This document shows, piece by piece, positions 17,818 through 27,985 of a DNA stretch of 64,000 nt. The stretch comes from Saliniramus fredricksonii. Lineage in GTDB: Bacteria; Pseudomonadota; Alphaproteobacteria; Rhizobiales; Beijerinckiaceae. The translations under genes were made by a program, and so were the position numbers. The notes under the pieces are model-generated. The model did no database searches. It had not been told where the DNA came from and worked only from the letters and a program-made list of their open reading frames with translations. How positions within the stretch are numbered: position 1 is the first letter of the stretch; each line of letters begins with the position of its first letter. The stretch is taken from assembly GCF_900094735.1 (NCBI RefSeq), contig NZ_FMBM01000002.1, forward strand, positions 186,001 through 250,000, in the 5' to 3' direction.

Positions 17818-18284
17818 TCGTGGTCGATGCATCCGTGGCAGTGAAGTGGTTCGTCGAGGAGCCCGGACACGATCAAGCGGTGGCCGTGCTCGCCTCCGAT
17901 GAAGATCTTATCGCACCGGATCTCCTGGTCGCTGAAACACTCCACGCACTGCGTAAGAAAGTGCGTGGAGGCGAGATGAGCGCCGAGCAGTTTCTGGCGG
18001 CGAGCCGTGCCCTCCCGGAATTTCTCGATCGTTTCGAGACCGCACAGGCAACCTCCTCACGCGCCGCCGAACAAGCGCTCGCGCTGGATCACGGCTATTA
18101 TGACTGCGTGTATCTTGCGATGGCCGAGGCGCAGAGCGGATTGCTCGTGACAGCGGATGAACGATTTGCCACCAAGGCGGCGTCCGCCGGTTATGTCGCA
18201 ATTATTTCGTCGCTCGCCGCATGGCATGAGGCCGCGACGGCAGCCGCAGCTTCGCGTTCACCTTCCAACCCTCTGGACGGATAA
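17814..18284 (+). CDS. vapC: VapC-like PIN-domain ribonuclease toxin
   Basis: PIN-domain protein of 156 residues, predicted Mg-dependent endoribonuclease. The acidic set is complete: D5 (VVDASV), E41 (VAETLHAL), D97 (YYDCVYLA) and D115 (TADERF). GTG start overlaps the stop of the small upstream gene. The last 15 or so residues (AAAAAS..NPLDG) are low in complexity, and the stop is only 4 nt before sdhB, so the ribosome site of sdhB lies in the end of this gene. Location inside a respiratory operon is unusual. Confidence 0.85.
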   Translation: MIVVDASVAVKWFVEEPGHDQAVAVLASDEDLIAPDLLVAETLHALRKKVRGGEMSAEQFLAASRALPEFLDRFETAQATSSRAAEQALALDHGYYDCVYLAMAEAQSGLLVTADERFATKAASAGYVAIISSLAAWHEAATAAAASRSPSNPLDG

Positions 18285-18288
18285 ATTC

Positions 18289-19074
18289 ATGGCCAAATTC
18301 TCCCTTCCGAAGAACTCGCAATACACCGAGGGCAAGGCTTGGCCGAAGCCCGAGGGGGCGAAGAACCTGCAGGAATTCCGGATCTATCGCTGGAGCCCGG
18401 ATGACGGGTCCAATCCGCGCATCGACACCTATCACGTCGATCGCGATGATTGCGGGCCGATGGTTCTCGATGCGCTGATCTGGATCAAGAGCAACCTCGA
18501 TTCGACGCTGACCTTCCGCCGCTCCTGCCGCGAGGGGATCTGCGGCTCCTGCGCCATGAATATCGACGGGCAGAACACCATCGCCTGCACCATGGGCATC
18601 GACGAGTGTGCGTCGAGTGGAGCGGTCAAGATCTATCCGCTGCCGCATATGCCGGTACTGAAGGATCTGGTGCCGGATCTGACGACCTTCTTCGCCCAGC
18701 ACGCGGCGGTGGAGCCCTGGTTGCAGACTGATTCACCGACGCCGGAGCATGAATGGCGGCAATCACCGGAGGATCGCGTCGAGCTCGACGGGCTCTACGA
18801 GTGCATCCTGTGCGCCTGCTGCACCACGGCCTGCCCGTCCTATTGGTGGAACGGCGATCGTTTCCTCGGCCCCGCAGCCTTGCTGCACGCCTATCGCTGG
18901 CTGGCCGACAGCCGTGACGAGCGCACGGGTGACCGGCTCGACACGCTGGAGGATCCGTTCCGGCTGTATCGCTGCCATACCATCATGAACTGCGCCAATG
19001 CCTGCCCCAAGGGCCTCAACCCGGCCAAGGCGATCGCCAAGATCAAGAAGATGATGGTCGAGCGTCACGTCTGA
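18289..19074 (+). CDS. sdhB: Succinate dehydrogenase iron-sulfur subunit
   Basis: Electron-transfer subunit of complex II, 261 residues. The [2Fe-2S] ligands are in [16 protein letters not shown] and the [4Fe-4S]/[3Fe-4S] ligands in [12 protein letters not shown] and [15 protein letters not shown]. Start at ATG 18289 follows the family's N-terminus; a longer frame back to 18157 would overlap vapC in another frame. The ribosome site is weak and lies inside vapC, suggesting translational coupling. A terminator follows at 19138. Confidence 0.96.
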   Translation: MAKFSLPKNSQYTEGKAWPKPEGAKNLQEFRIYRWSPDDGSNPRIDTYHVDRDDCGPMVLDALIWIKSNLDSTLTFRRSCREGICGSCAMNIDGQNTIACTMGIDECASSGAVKIYPLPHMPVLKDLVPDLTTFFAQHAAVEPWLQTDSPTPEHEWRQSPEDRVELDGLYECILCACCTTACPSYWWNGDRFLGPAALLHAYRWLADSRDERTGDRLDTLEDPFRLYRCHTIMNCANACPKGLNPAKAIAKIKKMMVERHV

Positions 19075-19137
19075 TTCGTTCAGCTGCGGCGCAGCTCCCC
19101 ACGCTTCGCGGTGCTGACTGCGACTTTCGCGTAACAG

Positions 19138-19172
19138 GCGCGGTCCTCTTGCAGGGCCGCGCTTGCGTTTTT
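19138..19172 (+). terminator. Terminator of the sdh operon
   Basis: Ten-pair stem GCGCGGTCCT / AGGGCCGCGC (one G-T pair) around a 5-base loop, followed by TTGCGTTTTT. It lies 64 bp after the sdhB stop. Confidence 0.7.
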
Positions 19173-19379
19173 GCGCGCGAAGGGTCATTTCTTGGGCAGG
19201 TCCGGAACGGGCGTCCCCCGAGGGCGTTACGGAAAGGGCATGATGCGGCACGCCTTCGGCCTGTCCGAACCAGCCGAGACCCTGATCTCCGGAAGAGCCG
19301 GGGGATGAGACGGGTTGCGGCTGTTGGGGTGATACGGGCGCCGGGTCCCTACCCGGTGGGGCAATTCGGGACGAAAGCC
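19173..19379. other. Gap between sdh terminator and lipoprotein gene
   Basis: About 200 bases after the sdh terminator. The reading frame of the next gene stays open back to 19149, but I see no lipoprotein-like or conserved sequence in that extension, so I read this as intergenic DNA with the promoter of the lipoprotein gene. Confidence 0.4.
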
Positions 19380-20006
19380 ATGAGCACGAATACAATCGCA
19401 GAGACTGCCGAGCAAACCATCCCGGCACAAAGCATTTCGACATATGGGCGCATGATCGCCCGCCTTACGCTTATTCTCGGTCTTGCCGGGGTGATGGCGG
19501 CCTGTCAGACGGCGCGATTCGGCGGTCAGCCTCAACAGCGCGAAGTGGTGCGCGATCTCGAGTCCGGACCCTCGGCGCCCTCGGCCATCGTCATGGCCGA
19601 GCCCTTGGGCGCGCCCGGGAGTGACCGCATCGACGACTTCCCCGAGCTGGAGACGCGTAACTCTGGTGATGATGATCGTCAGCAGACGGCAGCGCGCAGC
19701 GAGCCTGAGCAGCAGCGCAGCCGGCTCAGCCGCACCAGCCTTGTCGGTTCCTGGAATGCGAGTGAGCCGGGCGGCGGCAGTTGCCGGGTGACCTTGTCCT
19801 CGACGCCTGCCCTGGATCTCTATCGCGCGTCCGCTTCGGGCTGCAGCAACCAGGAAGTGGCCAGCGTCAATGCCTGGGATCTGCGCGGCAGCGAGGTCTA
19901 TCTGTACAAGCAGGGCGGCGCCGTAGCTGCGCGGCTGCAGGCTTCACGGGGGTCGATGAACGGCGCGATCTCCCAGTCCGGCGCACCCTTGACGATGTCG
20001 CGTTGA
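19380..20006 (+). CDS. Omp19/Inh-like lipoprotein (putative protease inhibitor)
   Basis: Protein of 208 residues. A hydrophobic segment MIARLTLILGLAGVMAAC (residues 25-42) looks like a lipoprotein signal with Cys42 as the lipidated residue. A long polar linker follows. The C-terminal 90 residues contain LVGSWNASEPGGGSCRVTL, SGC and a WDLRGSEVYLY segment, the pattern of the AprI/Inh beta-barrel domain of alphaproteobacterial Omp19. Predicted anchored in the outer membrane, facing the periplasm or surface. The ATG at 19452 is an alternative start giving a compact signal peptide. A perfect 8-bp-stem hairpin follows the gene. Confidence 0.7.
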   Translation: MSTNTIAETAEQTIPAQSISTYGRMIARLTLILGLAGVMAACQTARFGGQPQQREVVRDLESGPSAPSAIVMAEPLGAPGSDRIDDFPELETRNSGDDDRQQTAARSEPEQQRSRLSRTSLVGSWNASEPGGGSCRVTLSSTPALDLYRASASGCSNQEVASVNAWDLRGSEVYLYKQGGAVAARLQASRGSMNGAISQSGAPLTMSR

Positions 20007-20025
20007 ACTGGCGCAATCGGTTTCG

Positions 20026-20046
20026 GCCCCGCCATCCCGGCGGGGC
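20026..20046. terminator. Hairpin after the lipoprotein gene
   Basis: Stem GCCCCGCC / GGCGGGGC, 8 bp, with a 5-base loop, 20 bp past the lipoprotein stop and 14 bp before the next start. No T-tract, so it may be an incomplete terminator or an mRNA-stability hairpin. Confidence 0.4.
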
Positions 20047-20059
20047 ATGAGGGATTTCC

Positions 20060-20467
20060 ATGTCAAGCGTCAAACTGCTTTCAGACGACGAACTGAGCCC
20101 GGCCGCGCGTGCCGTGTTCGACGATATTCGCGCGACGCGCCAGAATGATTTCGTCAACAATTTCTGGCGCGCGCTCGCCCATGATCCGATCCAGCTGGAG
20201 CGCGTCTGGAATCAGGTCAAGCAGGTGATGGGGGCGGGTGCCCTCGATCCGCTGACCAAGGAGCTGATCTATGTCGCCATCTCGGTGGCGAACAATTGCG
20301 AATACTGCATCGGCTCACATACGGCTGCCGCGCGCGCCAAGGGCATGAGCGAGGCGCAATACCACGAATTGCTCAATGTCATCGCGCTTGCATCGCAGAC
20401 GAACAAACTCGCCACAGCCCTGCGTGTGCCGCTGGATGCGCGCTTTGCGGAGCCGCCCGAAGGCTGA
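20060..20467 (+). CDS. Carboxymuconolactone decarboxylase / AhpD-like protein
   Basis: All-helical protein of 135 residues of the AhpD/CMD superfamily. The redox or active-site motif NCEYCIGSH (CxxC plus His) at about 77-85 is that of the peroxidase-associated members. GAGGG precedes the ATG. A disulfide reductase or peroxidase-linked role is likely, but the physiological substrate cannot be read from sequence. It converges on an alpha/beta hydrolase. Confidence 0.85.
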   Translation: MSSVKLLSDDELSPAARAVFDDIRATRQNDFVNNFWRALAHDPIQLERVWNQVKQVMGAGALDPLTKELIYVAISVANNCEYCIGSHTAAARAKGMSEAQYHELLNVIALASQTNKLATALRVPLDARFAEPPEG

Positions 20468-20476
20468 TGCCGGCGA

Positions 20477-21256
20477 TCAGGGTGAGCCGATCCCGGCCGT
20501 GAACCCGTCCAGAACCTGCAGCAGGCGGGCAATATCTTCGTCGCGCGACAGCCGGTGATCGCCATCCTTGATCAGCGTCATGGCCACCGAATCGGCGGGC
20601 ATGCGCTCCATGGCGGCGAGGGCGTGTTGCCAGGGCACGGCATCATCCTGCATGCCTTGCAGGATGTGAACCGGGCAGCCTGTGAGGATCGGCTCGTCCA
20701 TGATCAGATTGTTGCGGCCGTCCTCGATCAGCCCCCGCGTGACCGGGTAGCCGGCTTCGTCGTATTCGGATGGAATCATGGCCTTGCCGTCACTCATGAT
20801 GGCGCTGCGGGTCGCCTCGTCGAATGCCGCCCACATGAGACGTTCGGTGAAATCAGGGGCCGGTGCGATCAGCACGAGGCCGGAGGGCGCGCGGGGGCGA
20901 TCATGCACGCGCAGATGCCGCGTCGCGAGCAGCGCGATCCAGCCGCCCATGGAGGAGCCGATCAGGATCGGCTTTTCGCCCGCATGGGTGGTGATGGCGG
21001 CAATCGCTTCCTCGCACCAGCGCGAGATCGTCCCATCCTCGAACGCTCCCTCCGATTCGCCGTGCCCCGAATAGTCGAAGCGCAGGCAGGCGCGTCCCTG
21101 TGCTGCGGCGAAATCGGCGACGGCCTCCGCCTTGGAGCCACGCATATCCGACATGAATCCCCCCAGCCAGACGAGGCAGGGCCCGCTGCCCGGACGATAT
21201 TCGACGGCAATCTTTCGGGCCTGGGGGCCCTTCCCCACAGTGATGAATTCCGGCAT
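20477..21256 (-). CDS. Alpha/beta hydrolase
   Basis: Serine hydrolase of 259 residues. Nucleophile elbow GSSMGGW (Ser), acid QDDAVPW (Asp) and GDHRLS (His) form the triad in the expected order. A FDYSGHGES segment follows the oxyanion region. Similar proteins are annotated as ABHD10-like or peptidase S9-like esterases. Cytoplasmic; no signal peptide. It shares its upstream region with the divergent glycosyltransferase gene. Confidence 0.85.
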   Translation of the reverse strand: MPEFITVGKGPQARKIAVEYRPGSGPCLVWLGGFMSDMRGSKAEAVADFAAAQGRACLRFDYSGHGESEGAFEDGTISRWCEEAIAAITTHAGEKPILIGSSMGGWIALLATRHLRVHDRPRAPSGLVLIAPAPDFTERLMWAAFDEATRSAIMSDGKAMIPSEYDEAGYPVTRGLIEDGRNNLIMDEPILTGCPVHILQGMQDDAVPWQHALAAMERMPADSVAMTLIKDGDHRLSRDEDIARLLQVLDGFTAGIGSP

Positions 21257-21327
21257 TGCTTAACGTATCCTCAAGGATCGCTCGTGAATTTGACGGGTGG
21301 CATGCTCTCGACAAGGTTCATACACTG

Positions 21328-22551
21328 GTGACGACATCTGCGCGACCACCCGACGGCGATTTGTTTCCCGCGCCGGCCCGGCATCCTCTGGCCGGCCGCA
21401 CGATTCTGCAGCTCATCCCCGCACTCGAAGCCGGCGGTGCCGAGCGCACGGCGGTGGATGTTGCGGCGGCTTTGGCGGCGTGCGGGGCGCGGGCGCTGGT
21501 GGCGACACGCGGTGGGCGGCTGGTGGGTGAATTGCAGGCGGAGGGCGGAAATTGGGTACGCTTTCCCGCCGATACGAAGAATCCCTTCGCCATGTTGTGG
21601 AACGTACGCCGGCTCGCGCGAATCTGCCTGCATGAAGGCATCGATCTGATCCATGCCCGCTCGCGCGCACCGGCCTGGTCCGGACTGGGTGCTGCGCGGG
21701 CGCTTTCGCTGCCCTTCGTGACGACCTATCACGGTTCATACAACGCACGTTCCGGCGTGAAGAATTTCTATAATTCGGTGATGGCGCGCGGTGATGTCGT
21801 GATCGCCAATTCGCATTATACGGCGGGGCTGATCACGGCGATGCACCCCCAGGCCGAGGGGCGGCTGCGGGTGATCTATCGCGGGACCGATTTCACCGCC
21901 TTCGCGCCTTCTGCCGTGGCGCCCGAGCGGATCGAGAATCTGCGTCGGGAATGGGGCGTGGCGCCGCATGAGCGCGTGGTGCTGCTCGCCGCCCGGCTGA
22001 CCGGCTGGAAGGGGCAGCGCGTGCTGATCGAGGCGGCTGCACTGCTCAAGAGCTGGGGGCTGACGGATGTCGCCTTCGTGCTTGCCGGAGATGCGCAAGG
22101 GCGTGAGAATTACGTCGCCGAACTCGAACAGATGATCGCGGCGCGCGATCTGACCGGCATGGTCAGGCGGGTGGGGCATTGCACGGACATGCCTGCGGCG
22201 TTTCTCGGGGCATCCGTGGTGACCGTGCCCTCGACCGAGCCCGAGGCCTTCGGGCGTTCGGCGGTGGAGGCGCAGGCCATGGGGACGCCCGTCGTCGTGT
22301 CTGATCTCGGGGCGGTGCCGGAGACGGTCTTGTCACCCCCGCAGGTCATGGCCGAGGAGCGCACCGGCTGGCGGGTCCCCGCCGGTGATGCCGAAGCGCT
22401 CGCCGATGCGGTCGCGGAAGCGCTGACGCTGGGGGCGAGCGCGCGCGAATCGCTGGCCCTGCGTGCGCGGCTGCATGTGGAGCGCAATTTCTCGCTCGAC
22501 CGGATGGTGGCGGATACGCTCGATACCTATGCCGCGCTGCTCCAGCGCTGA
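21328..22551 (+). CDS. Group 4 glycosyltransferase
   Basis: GT-B fold sugar transferase of 407 residues. The N-terminal domain starts RTILQLIPALEAGGAERTAVDVAAAL, the glycine loop of GT4 enzymes. The C-terminal domain has the nucleotide-sugar site VLLAARLTGWKGQ and the E-x7-E motif in EPEAFGRSAVEA. Likely lipopolysaccharide or exopolysaccharide synthesis, but acceptor and donor are unknown and no polysaccharide cluster is visible. The GTG at 21328 is preferred; the frame is open to a TTG at 21256 that would overlap the divergent gene's start. Confidence 0.85.
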   Translation: MTTSARPPDGDLFPAPARHPLAGRTILQLIPALEAGGAERTAVDVAAALAACGARALVATRGGRLVGELQAEGGNWVRFPADTKNPFAMLWNVRRLARICLHEGIDLIHARSRAPAWSGLGAARALSLPFVTTYHGSYNARSGVKNFYNSVMARGDVVIANSHYTAGLITAMHPQAEGRLRVIYRGTDFTAFAPSAVAPERIENLRREWGVAPHERVVLLAARLTGWKGQRVLIEAAALLKSWGLTDVAFVLAGDAQGRENYVAELEQMIAARDLTGMVRRVGHCTDMPAAFLGASVVTVPSTEPEAFGRSAVEAQAMGTPVVVSDLGAVPETVLSPPQVMAEERTGWRVPAGDAEALADAVAEALTLGASARESLALRARLHVERNFSLDRMVADTLDTYAALLQR

Positions 22552-22555
22552 AGCG

Positions 22556-22574
22556 GGGCGCCCTTGGGGCGCCC
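22556..22574. terminator. Hairpin between convergent genes
   Basis: GGGCGCCC arms around a 3-base loop, just after the glycosyltransferase stop and before the yebC end. No T-tract; possible bidirectional terminator. Confidence 0.35.
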
Positions 22575-22628
22575 GTCAGGCGGACAGCTTTCTGTCAGGC
22601 GGACAGCTTTCTGTCAGGCGGACAGCTT
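22575..22628. repeat. 19-bp tandem repeat of the yebC 3' end
   Basis: Unit GTCAGGCGGACAGCTTTCT starting at 22575, 22594 and 22613 (the last copy truncated to 16 bases). Read on the minus strand, each copy contains the last codons and stop of yebC, so the stop codon occurs three times. A slippage-type duplication. Confidence 0.9.
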
Positions 22629-23360
22629 GGCCATCGCCTCGTCGGTCATCTCGAAATTGGCGAAGACGTTTTGCACATCGTCGTGATTGTCGAGCGATTC
22701 GAGCAGGCGCATCAGCTTCTCGGCGGTTTCGTCATCCACCGCGATGGTGTTTTGCGGCTTCCAGACAAGGGCGGATTTGCGTGCCTCGCCGAAATGCTCC
22801 TCGAGCGTCTTGGTGACCTCGTTGAGGGCGCTCTGCGCACAATAGATCTCGTGGCCGTTCTCGGAGGAGACGACATCGTCGGCGCCGGCCTCGATCGCGG
22901 CTTCGAGCATGGCCTCCGCATCGGCGCGCTCGGGCTCGTATTCGACGAGGCCGACCCGGTCGAACATGAAGGAGACGGCGCCGGTCTCGGCGAGGTTGCC
23001 GCCGGATTTGGTGAAGTAGGAGCGCACATCCGAGGCGGTGCGGTTGCGGTTGTCGGTCATCGCCTCGACGATGACGGCGACGCCACCCGGCCCGTAACCC
23101 TCATAGCGGATTTCTTCGTAATTATCGCCATCGCCGGCCTGGGACTTCTTGATCGCCCGCTCGATATTGTCCTTGGGCATGTTTTCCGCCTTGGCCGCAA
23201 GGATTGCGGCGCGCAGGCGCGGGTTCATCGCCGGATCGGGCATGCCGAGCTTGGCGGCCACGGTGATTTCCTTGGCGAGTTTGGAGAACAGCTTCGAGCG
23301 CTGCGCATCGGCGCGCCCCTTGCGATGCATGATGTTCTTGAACTGTGAATGTCCAGCCAT
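22614..23360 (-). CDS. yebC: YebC/PmpR-family protein
   Basis: TACO1-family protein of 248 residues. The typical N-terminus [20 protein letters not shown] is at the start; [14 protein letters not shown] and [10 protein letters not shown] are family signatures. Known roles in the family are transcription regulation (PmpR) and help for ribosomes at proline-rich stretches; the sequence does not decide. Start at 23360 fixed by the conserved N-terminus. Its 3' end has been tandemly duplicated downstream of the stop. Confidence 0.95.
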   Translation of the reverse strand: MAGHSQFKNIMHRKGRADAQRSKLFSKLAKEITVAAKLGMPDPAMNPRLRAAILAAKAENMPKDNIERAIKKSQAGDGDNYEEIRYEGYGPGGVAVIVEAMTDNRNRTASDVRSYFTKSGGNLAETGAVSFMFDRVGLVEYEPERADAEAMLEAAIEAGADDVVSSENGHEIYCAQSALNEVTKTLEEHFGEARKSALVWKPQNTIAVDDETAEKLMRLLESLDNHDDVQNVFANFEMTDEAMAKLSA

Positions 23361-23625
23361 GGTGCTCTCGTCGACGCGCGTGTGATCGGGGTCCGGCGGC
23401 CGGGCCGACCGGTGAAAAGACTGACGGCTTATAGGCTTGGCGACGCGGTCTCGGCAAGCCCCGCCCGCAATGGGATCGTTCGGCGCGCGCGATGAAATCA
23501 ATGCAGGACAAGAAATAGGAAAATAAGCATTGACAGCGCCCCGGTCTTATGCAATTAATCCTGAACGTTGAGGAATTGCGCCGAGGCGCAGCGTCTTTCA
23601 CAAAACGTCCCCCCGGAGCTCCGCG

Positions 23626-24240
23626 ATGACTGTACCTTCCGCACCGGCGGATGCGCCTTCGCGTGTGCTGGCGCGTTTCGCTTATGAGAACGGTATCGGT
23701 TCCGGCCGGCGCATCGCGGCTTATCTCGGGATGGAGACGGATGCCTTCACGCGGTTTCGGCGCGCTGCCGGCTGGGCTGAGCGCGGCAAGGCGCCCACGG
23801 CACGCGCGCTCGGGTTGTTTCTTGCCTCCTTCGATGCGCCTGCGGCTTCCTTATGCACCGAGCATGCGCGGGTGGATTTTGGTGCGCAGGCGCTGGCCGG
23901 GGAGCTGCGCGCCTTCGTGGCCGCGCGTCTGTCGACACTGGCAGCTCAGCCGGAGACGGCGGCGGCCCGCGACATCGTCGATCTCACCCGCTGCCTGAAG
24001 GAATTGACCATGCTCGAGGACAAACTTGCGCGCAGCCTTCGCGAGAATGAAACCGGCGAGGAAGGGGAAACGCGCGATGCGGCGTTCATGGGCACCGGAA
24101 CGGCATCTGATCTGGCTGAGATCGTTGCGCTCGAGGTGGAACGCCTGCACGAGCGACATGGAGCGGGAAGCGCTCTGGAGGCTCTGTACCCCGCAGATGC
24201 GCCGGATGCTGGAGGCGACCTGGGCGCTGGCGGCACGTGA
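23626..24240 (+). CDS. Candidate GTA small terminase (gp1 position)
   Basis: Protein of 204 residues, first gene of the GTA cluster, overlapping the large terminase gene by 83 bp. Residues 17-65 (FAYENGIGSGRRIAAYLGM..GKAPTARALGLFLASFD) read as a helix-turn-helix-like DNA-binding region, residues 90-145 are helical, and the C-terminal 50 residues are acidic. Position and overlap fit gp1, identified in Rhodobacter as the small terminase, but the chain is about twice as long as Rhodobacter gp1 and I see no decisive motif. GGAG precedes the ATG. Confidence 0.55.
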   Translation: MTVPSAPADAPSRVLARFAYENGIGSGRRIAAYLGMETDAFTRFRRAAGWAERGKAPTARALGLFLASFDAPAASLCTEHARVDFGAQALAGELRAFVAARLSTLAAQPETAAARDIVDLTRCLKELTMLEDKLARSLRENETGEEGETRDAAFMGTGTASDLAEIVALEVERLHERHGAGSALEALYPADAPDAGGDLGAGGT

Positions 24241-25456
24241 CGATCAATTGCCGCCGACTTATGCGCGCAACGCCTCGCCCTGGACGATCTGGCTGGTTCT
24301 GGGCGGGCGCGGCGCCGGCAAGACGCGCACCGGCGCGGAATGGATCAAGGGCATGGTCCATGGCCTGCCCTGGCTGACGCGCCAGCCGATCGGCAAGATC
24401 GCGCTGGTGGGCGAGACCTTTGCGGATGTGCGCGACGTGATGATAGACGGGCCGTCGGGCCTGCTCTCCATCCATGCCCGGCACGAGCGCCCGGTCTGGA
24501 CGGCGACGCGGCGGCGGCTCGAATGGCCCAACGGCGCGGTGGCGCTGGCTTTCTCGGCCGATGATCCGGAAAGCCTGCGCGGCCCGCAATTCGAGGCCGC
24601 CTGGGCGGATGAACTGGGCAAATGGCGCTATGCGGATGCGGCCTGGGACCAGCTGCAATTCGGTTTGCGGCTGGGAGCCCAGCCGCGCGAGGTGGTGACG
24701 ACGACGCCGCGTGCAATTCCGCTGTTGAAGCGGATGCTCGCCGATGAGCGCATCGCGCTGACCCGGGCGCGCACACAGGACAATGCCGACAATCTCGCCC
24801 CCGCCTTTCTGGATGCGGTGGTGGGGCGCTATGCGGGGACGCGGCTGGGGCGTCAGGAACTCGACGGCGATCTGATCGAGGATCGCGCCGATGCGCTCTG
24901 GACGCGTGATCTGCTCGAACGCGCCCGGCGTGAGGTTGCGCCGGATCTGCGGCGTATCGTGGTCGCTGTCGATCCGCCGGCTTCGTCGCGGGCGGGGGCC
25001 GATGCGTGCGGGATCGTCGGGGTCGGGATCGATGCGGAGGGGATCTGCCATGTGCTGGCCGATGAAAGCGCCTCCGGGCTCAAGCCCAATGCCTGGGCGG
25101 CAAAGGCGACGACGCTGTATCGGCGGCTGGAGGCGGATGCCCTCGTCGTTGAGGTCAACCAGGGCGGCGAGATGGCGACGACGGTCATCCACGAAATCGA
25201 CCCGGCCTGCCCGGTCGTGCCGGTGCGCGCATCGCGCGGCAAGCGCCTGCGCGCCGAGCCGGTCTCGGTGCTCTACGCGCAGGATCGGGTGCGCCATGTC
25301 GGGGTGTTTCCCGAGCTCGAAGACGAGATGTGCGACTTCGGGCTCGACGGGTTGTCCAACGGTCGCTCGCCGGACCGCCTCGATGCCCTGGTCTGGGCGG
25401 TGACGCATCTCGCGCTGGGCCCGAAGGGTGGCGACCCGCGACTGCGGTTGGTGTGA
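24158..25456 (+). CDS. GTA large terminase (gp2)
   Basis: DNA-packaging motor of 432 residues. Walker A GGRGAGKT is at 49-56, the Walker B region lies in AAWADELGKW, and the nuclease acidic residues lie in VVAVDPPAS, VVEVNQGGE and RSPDRLDALVWA. GTA terminases package host DNA headful without sequence specificity; whether this one does is inferred from the cluster. ATG 24158 gives a normal N-terminus; the frame is open upstream to 24026 inside gp1. An IS110 element sits between this gene and the portal gene. Confidence 0.9.
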   Translation: MEREALWRLCTPQMRRMLEATWALAARDDQLPPTYARNASPWTIWLVLGGRGAGKTRTGAEWIKGMVHGLPWLTRQPIGKIALVGETFADVRDVMIDGPSGLLSIHARHERPVWTATRRRLEWPNGAVALAFSADDPESLRGPQFEAAWADELGKWRYADAAWDQLQFGLRLGAQPREVVTTTPRAIPLLKRMLADERIALTRARTQDNADNLAPAFLDAVVGRYAGTRLGRQELDGDLIEDRADALWTRDLLERARREVAPDLRRIVVAVDPPASSRAGADACGIVGVGIDAEGICHVLADESASGLKPNAWAAKATTLYRRLEADALVVEVNQGGEMATTVIHEIDPACPVVPVRASRGKRLRAEPVSVLYAQDRVRHVGVFPELEDEMCDFGLDGLSNGRSPDRLDALVWAVTHLALGPKGGDPRLRLV

Positions 25457-25474
25457 GGGTAATGCAGTGCGAAC

Positions 25475-25496
25475 TCCCCTCTCCCTCCGTGGAGAG
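25475..25496. repeat. Left half of a REP-like repeat split by IS110
   Basis: Segment beginning TCCCCTCTCCCTCCGTGG matches, in the opposite orientation, the intact copy at 26695-26738. The missing half lies on the far side of the IS at 26631. Confidence 0.6.
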
Positions 25497-25511
25497 CGAC
25501 TGTCTTTCGGG

Positions 25512-26651
<1,140 letters not shown>

Positions 26652-26694
26652 TCAATGAAGCGCGGTGGTAATCAACCGCTACCCCGTGTGGTTC

Positions 26695-26738
26695 CCACCC
26701 TCACCCCTGTCCCCTCTCCACAAGGGAGAGGGGAACGC
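26695..26738. repeat. REP-like repeat, intact copy
   Basis: GC-rich element with CCACCCTCACCCCTG, then a hairpin with arms CCCCTCTCC and GGGAGAGGGG around ACAA. It is the inverted counterpart of the copy split by the IS. This type of extragenic palindrome is common in proteobacteria. Confidence 0.65.
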
Positions 26739-26788
26739 CGGCATTTATGGCGGGTCATTCGATGGACGCCTGATGTGGAGAGGATCTC

Positions 26789-27985
26789 ATGTTCAACTTG
26801 CTTCAGAATCTCGGGCGGCTGGCCGCGCCGGGGCACAAGGCGTCGCGGGCCGGGGCGGCGATGGCGCTGTATCATGGCGGGCGCCCGATCTGGACGCCGC
26901 GTGATTATGCGGCGCTGGCGCGGGAGGGGTTTCAGCGCAATCCCGTGGTACATCGCGCGGTGCGGCTGGTGGCGGAGGCGGCGGCCTCGATGCCGCTGAT
27001 CCTGCGCGAAGGAGGCAGCGAGATCGTGGCGCATCCGTTGCTCGATCTGCTCGCCCGGCCCAATCCACGCGAGGGCGGGACAGGGCTTCTGGAAACGATT
27101 TACGGGCATCTGATGGTCTCGGGCAATGCTTATATCGAGGCGGCGCTGATCGAGGCGATGCCGCGTGAACTTTATGCTTTGCGGCCAGACAGGATGCGCA
27201 TCGTCGCCGGCTCGGATGGCTGGCCGGCGGCTTATGATTACGTGGTGGGAAGCCAGAGCGTACGCTTCACGATCCCGCCCGAGGGTGTCGCGCCGGTTCT
27301 GCACCTGACGCTGTTTCATCCCACGGACGACCATTACGGGCTCTCGCCGATGGAGGCGGCGGCAACTGCGCTCGATATTCACAACGCTGCGGGCGCCTGG
27401 AACAAGGCGCTGCTCGACAATGCCGCCCGGCCCTCCGGAGCGCTTGTCTTCGCCGGGGCGACGGGACTGAGCGACAACCAGTTCGACCGGCTGCGGCGTG
27501 AACTCGAACAGACTTATCAGGGCGCGCAGAATGCAGGTCGTCCGCTGCTGCTCGAAGGCGGGCTGGACTGGAAACCGCTTTCCCTCTCGCCGCAGGAGAT
27601 GGATTTCGTCCAGGCCAAGCACATGGCCGCGCGCGAGATCGCGCTCGCTTTCGGCGTGCCGCCACTGCTGCTCGGCCTGCCGGGTGATGCGACGCATGCC
27701 AATTACGCGGAAGCCAACCGCGCCTTCTACCGCCAGACGGTGATCCCGCTGGTGAGACGTACGGCACAGGCGCTGGCGCATTGGCTCGGACCGGCTTACG
27801 GCCGCGCTCTGGTGCTGGAGCCCGATCTCGATGCCATCGAGGCGCTGGCGCAGGAACGGGAATCCCTGTGGCGCCGGGTGAACGCCGCCGGCTTCCTCGA
27901 CGACGACGAAAAGCGCGAGGCGGTCGGTTACGGGCGTCGCGGGGGCGGTCACGACGACCCAGGGCCGATCGAGGGCTCCGAATGA
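26789..27985 (+). CDS. GTA portal protein (gp3)
   Basis: HK97-type portal of 398 residues, forming the ring through which DNA enters the capsid. Family segments include NPVVHRAVRLVAEAAASMPL, NPREGGTGLLETIYGHLMVSGNAY and the C-terminal HMAAREIALAFGVPPLLLGLPGDATHANY. GGAGAGG precedes the ATG. ATGA overlap with the next gene. Confidence 0.93.
   Translation: MFNLLQNLGRLAAPGHKASRAGAAMALYHGGRPIWTPRDYAALAREGFQRNPVVHRAVRLVAEAAASMPLILREGGSEIVAHPLLDLLARPNPREGGTGLLETIYGHLMVSGNAYIEAALIEAMPRELYALRPDRMRIVAGSDGWPAAYDYVVGSQSVRFTIPPEGVAPVLHLTLFHPTDDHYGLSPMEAAATALDIHNAAGAWNKALLDNAARPSGALVFAGATGLSDNQFDRLRRELEQTYQGAQNAGRPLLLEGGLDWKPLSLSPQEMDFVQAKHMAAREIALAFGVPPLLLGLPGDATHANYAEANRAFYRQTVIPLVRRTAQALAHWLGPAYGRALVLEPDLDAIEALAQERESLWRRVNAAGFLDDDEKREAVGYGRRGGGHDDPGPIEGSE

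Noticed and set aside
17566-18284. Unknown sdh accessory genes instead of a TA pair
   Set aside because: The downstream gene has the complete PIN acidic set and the stop-start overlap and size order of vapBC; no known SDH assembly factor matches.
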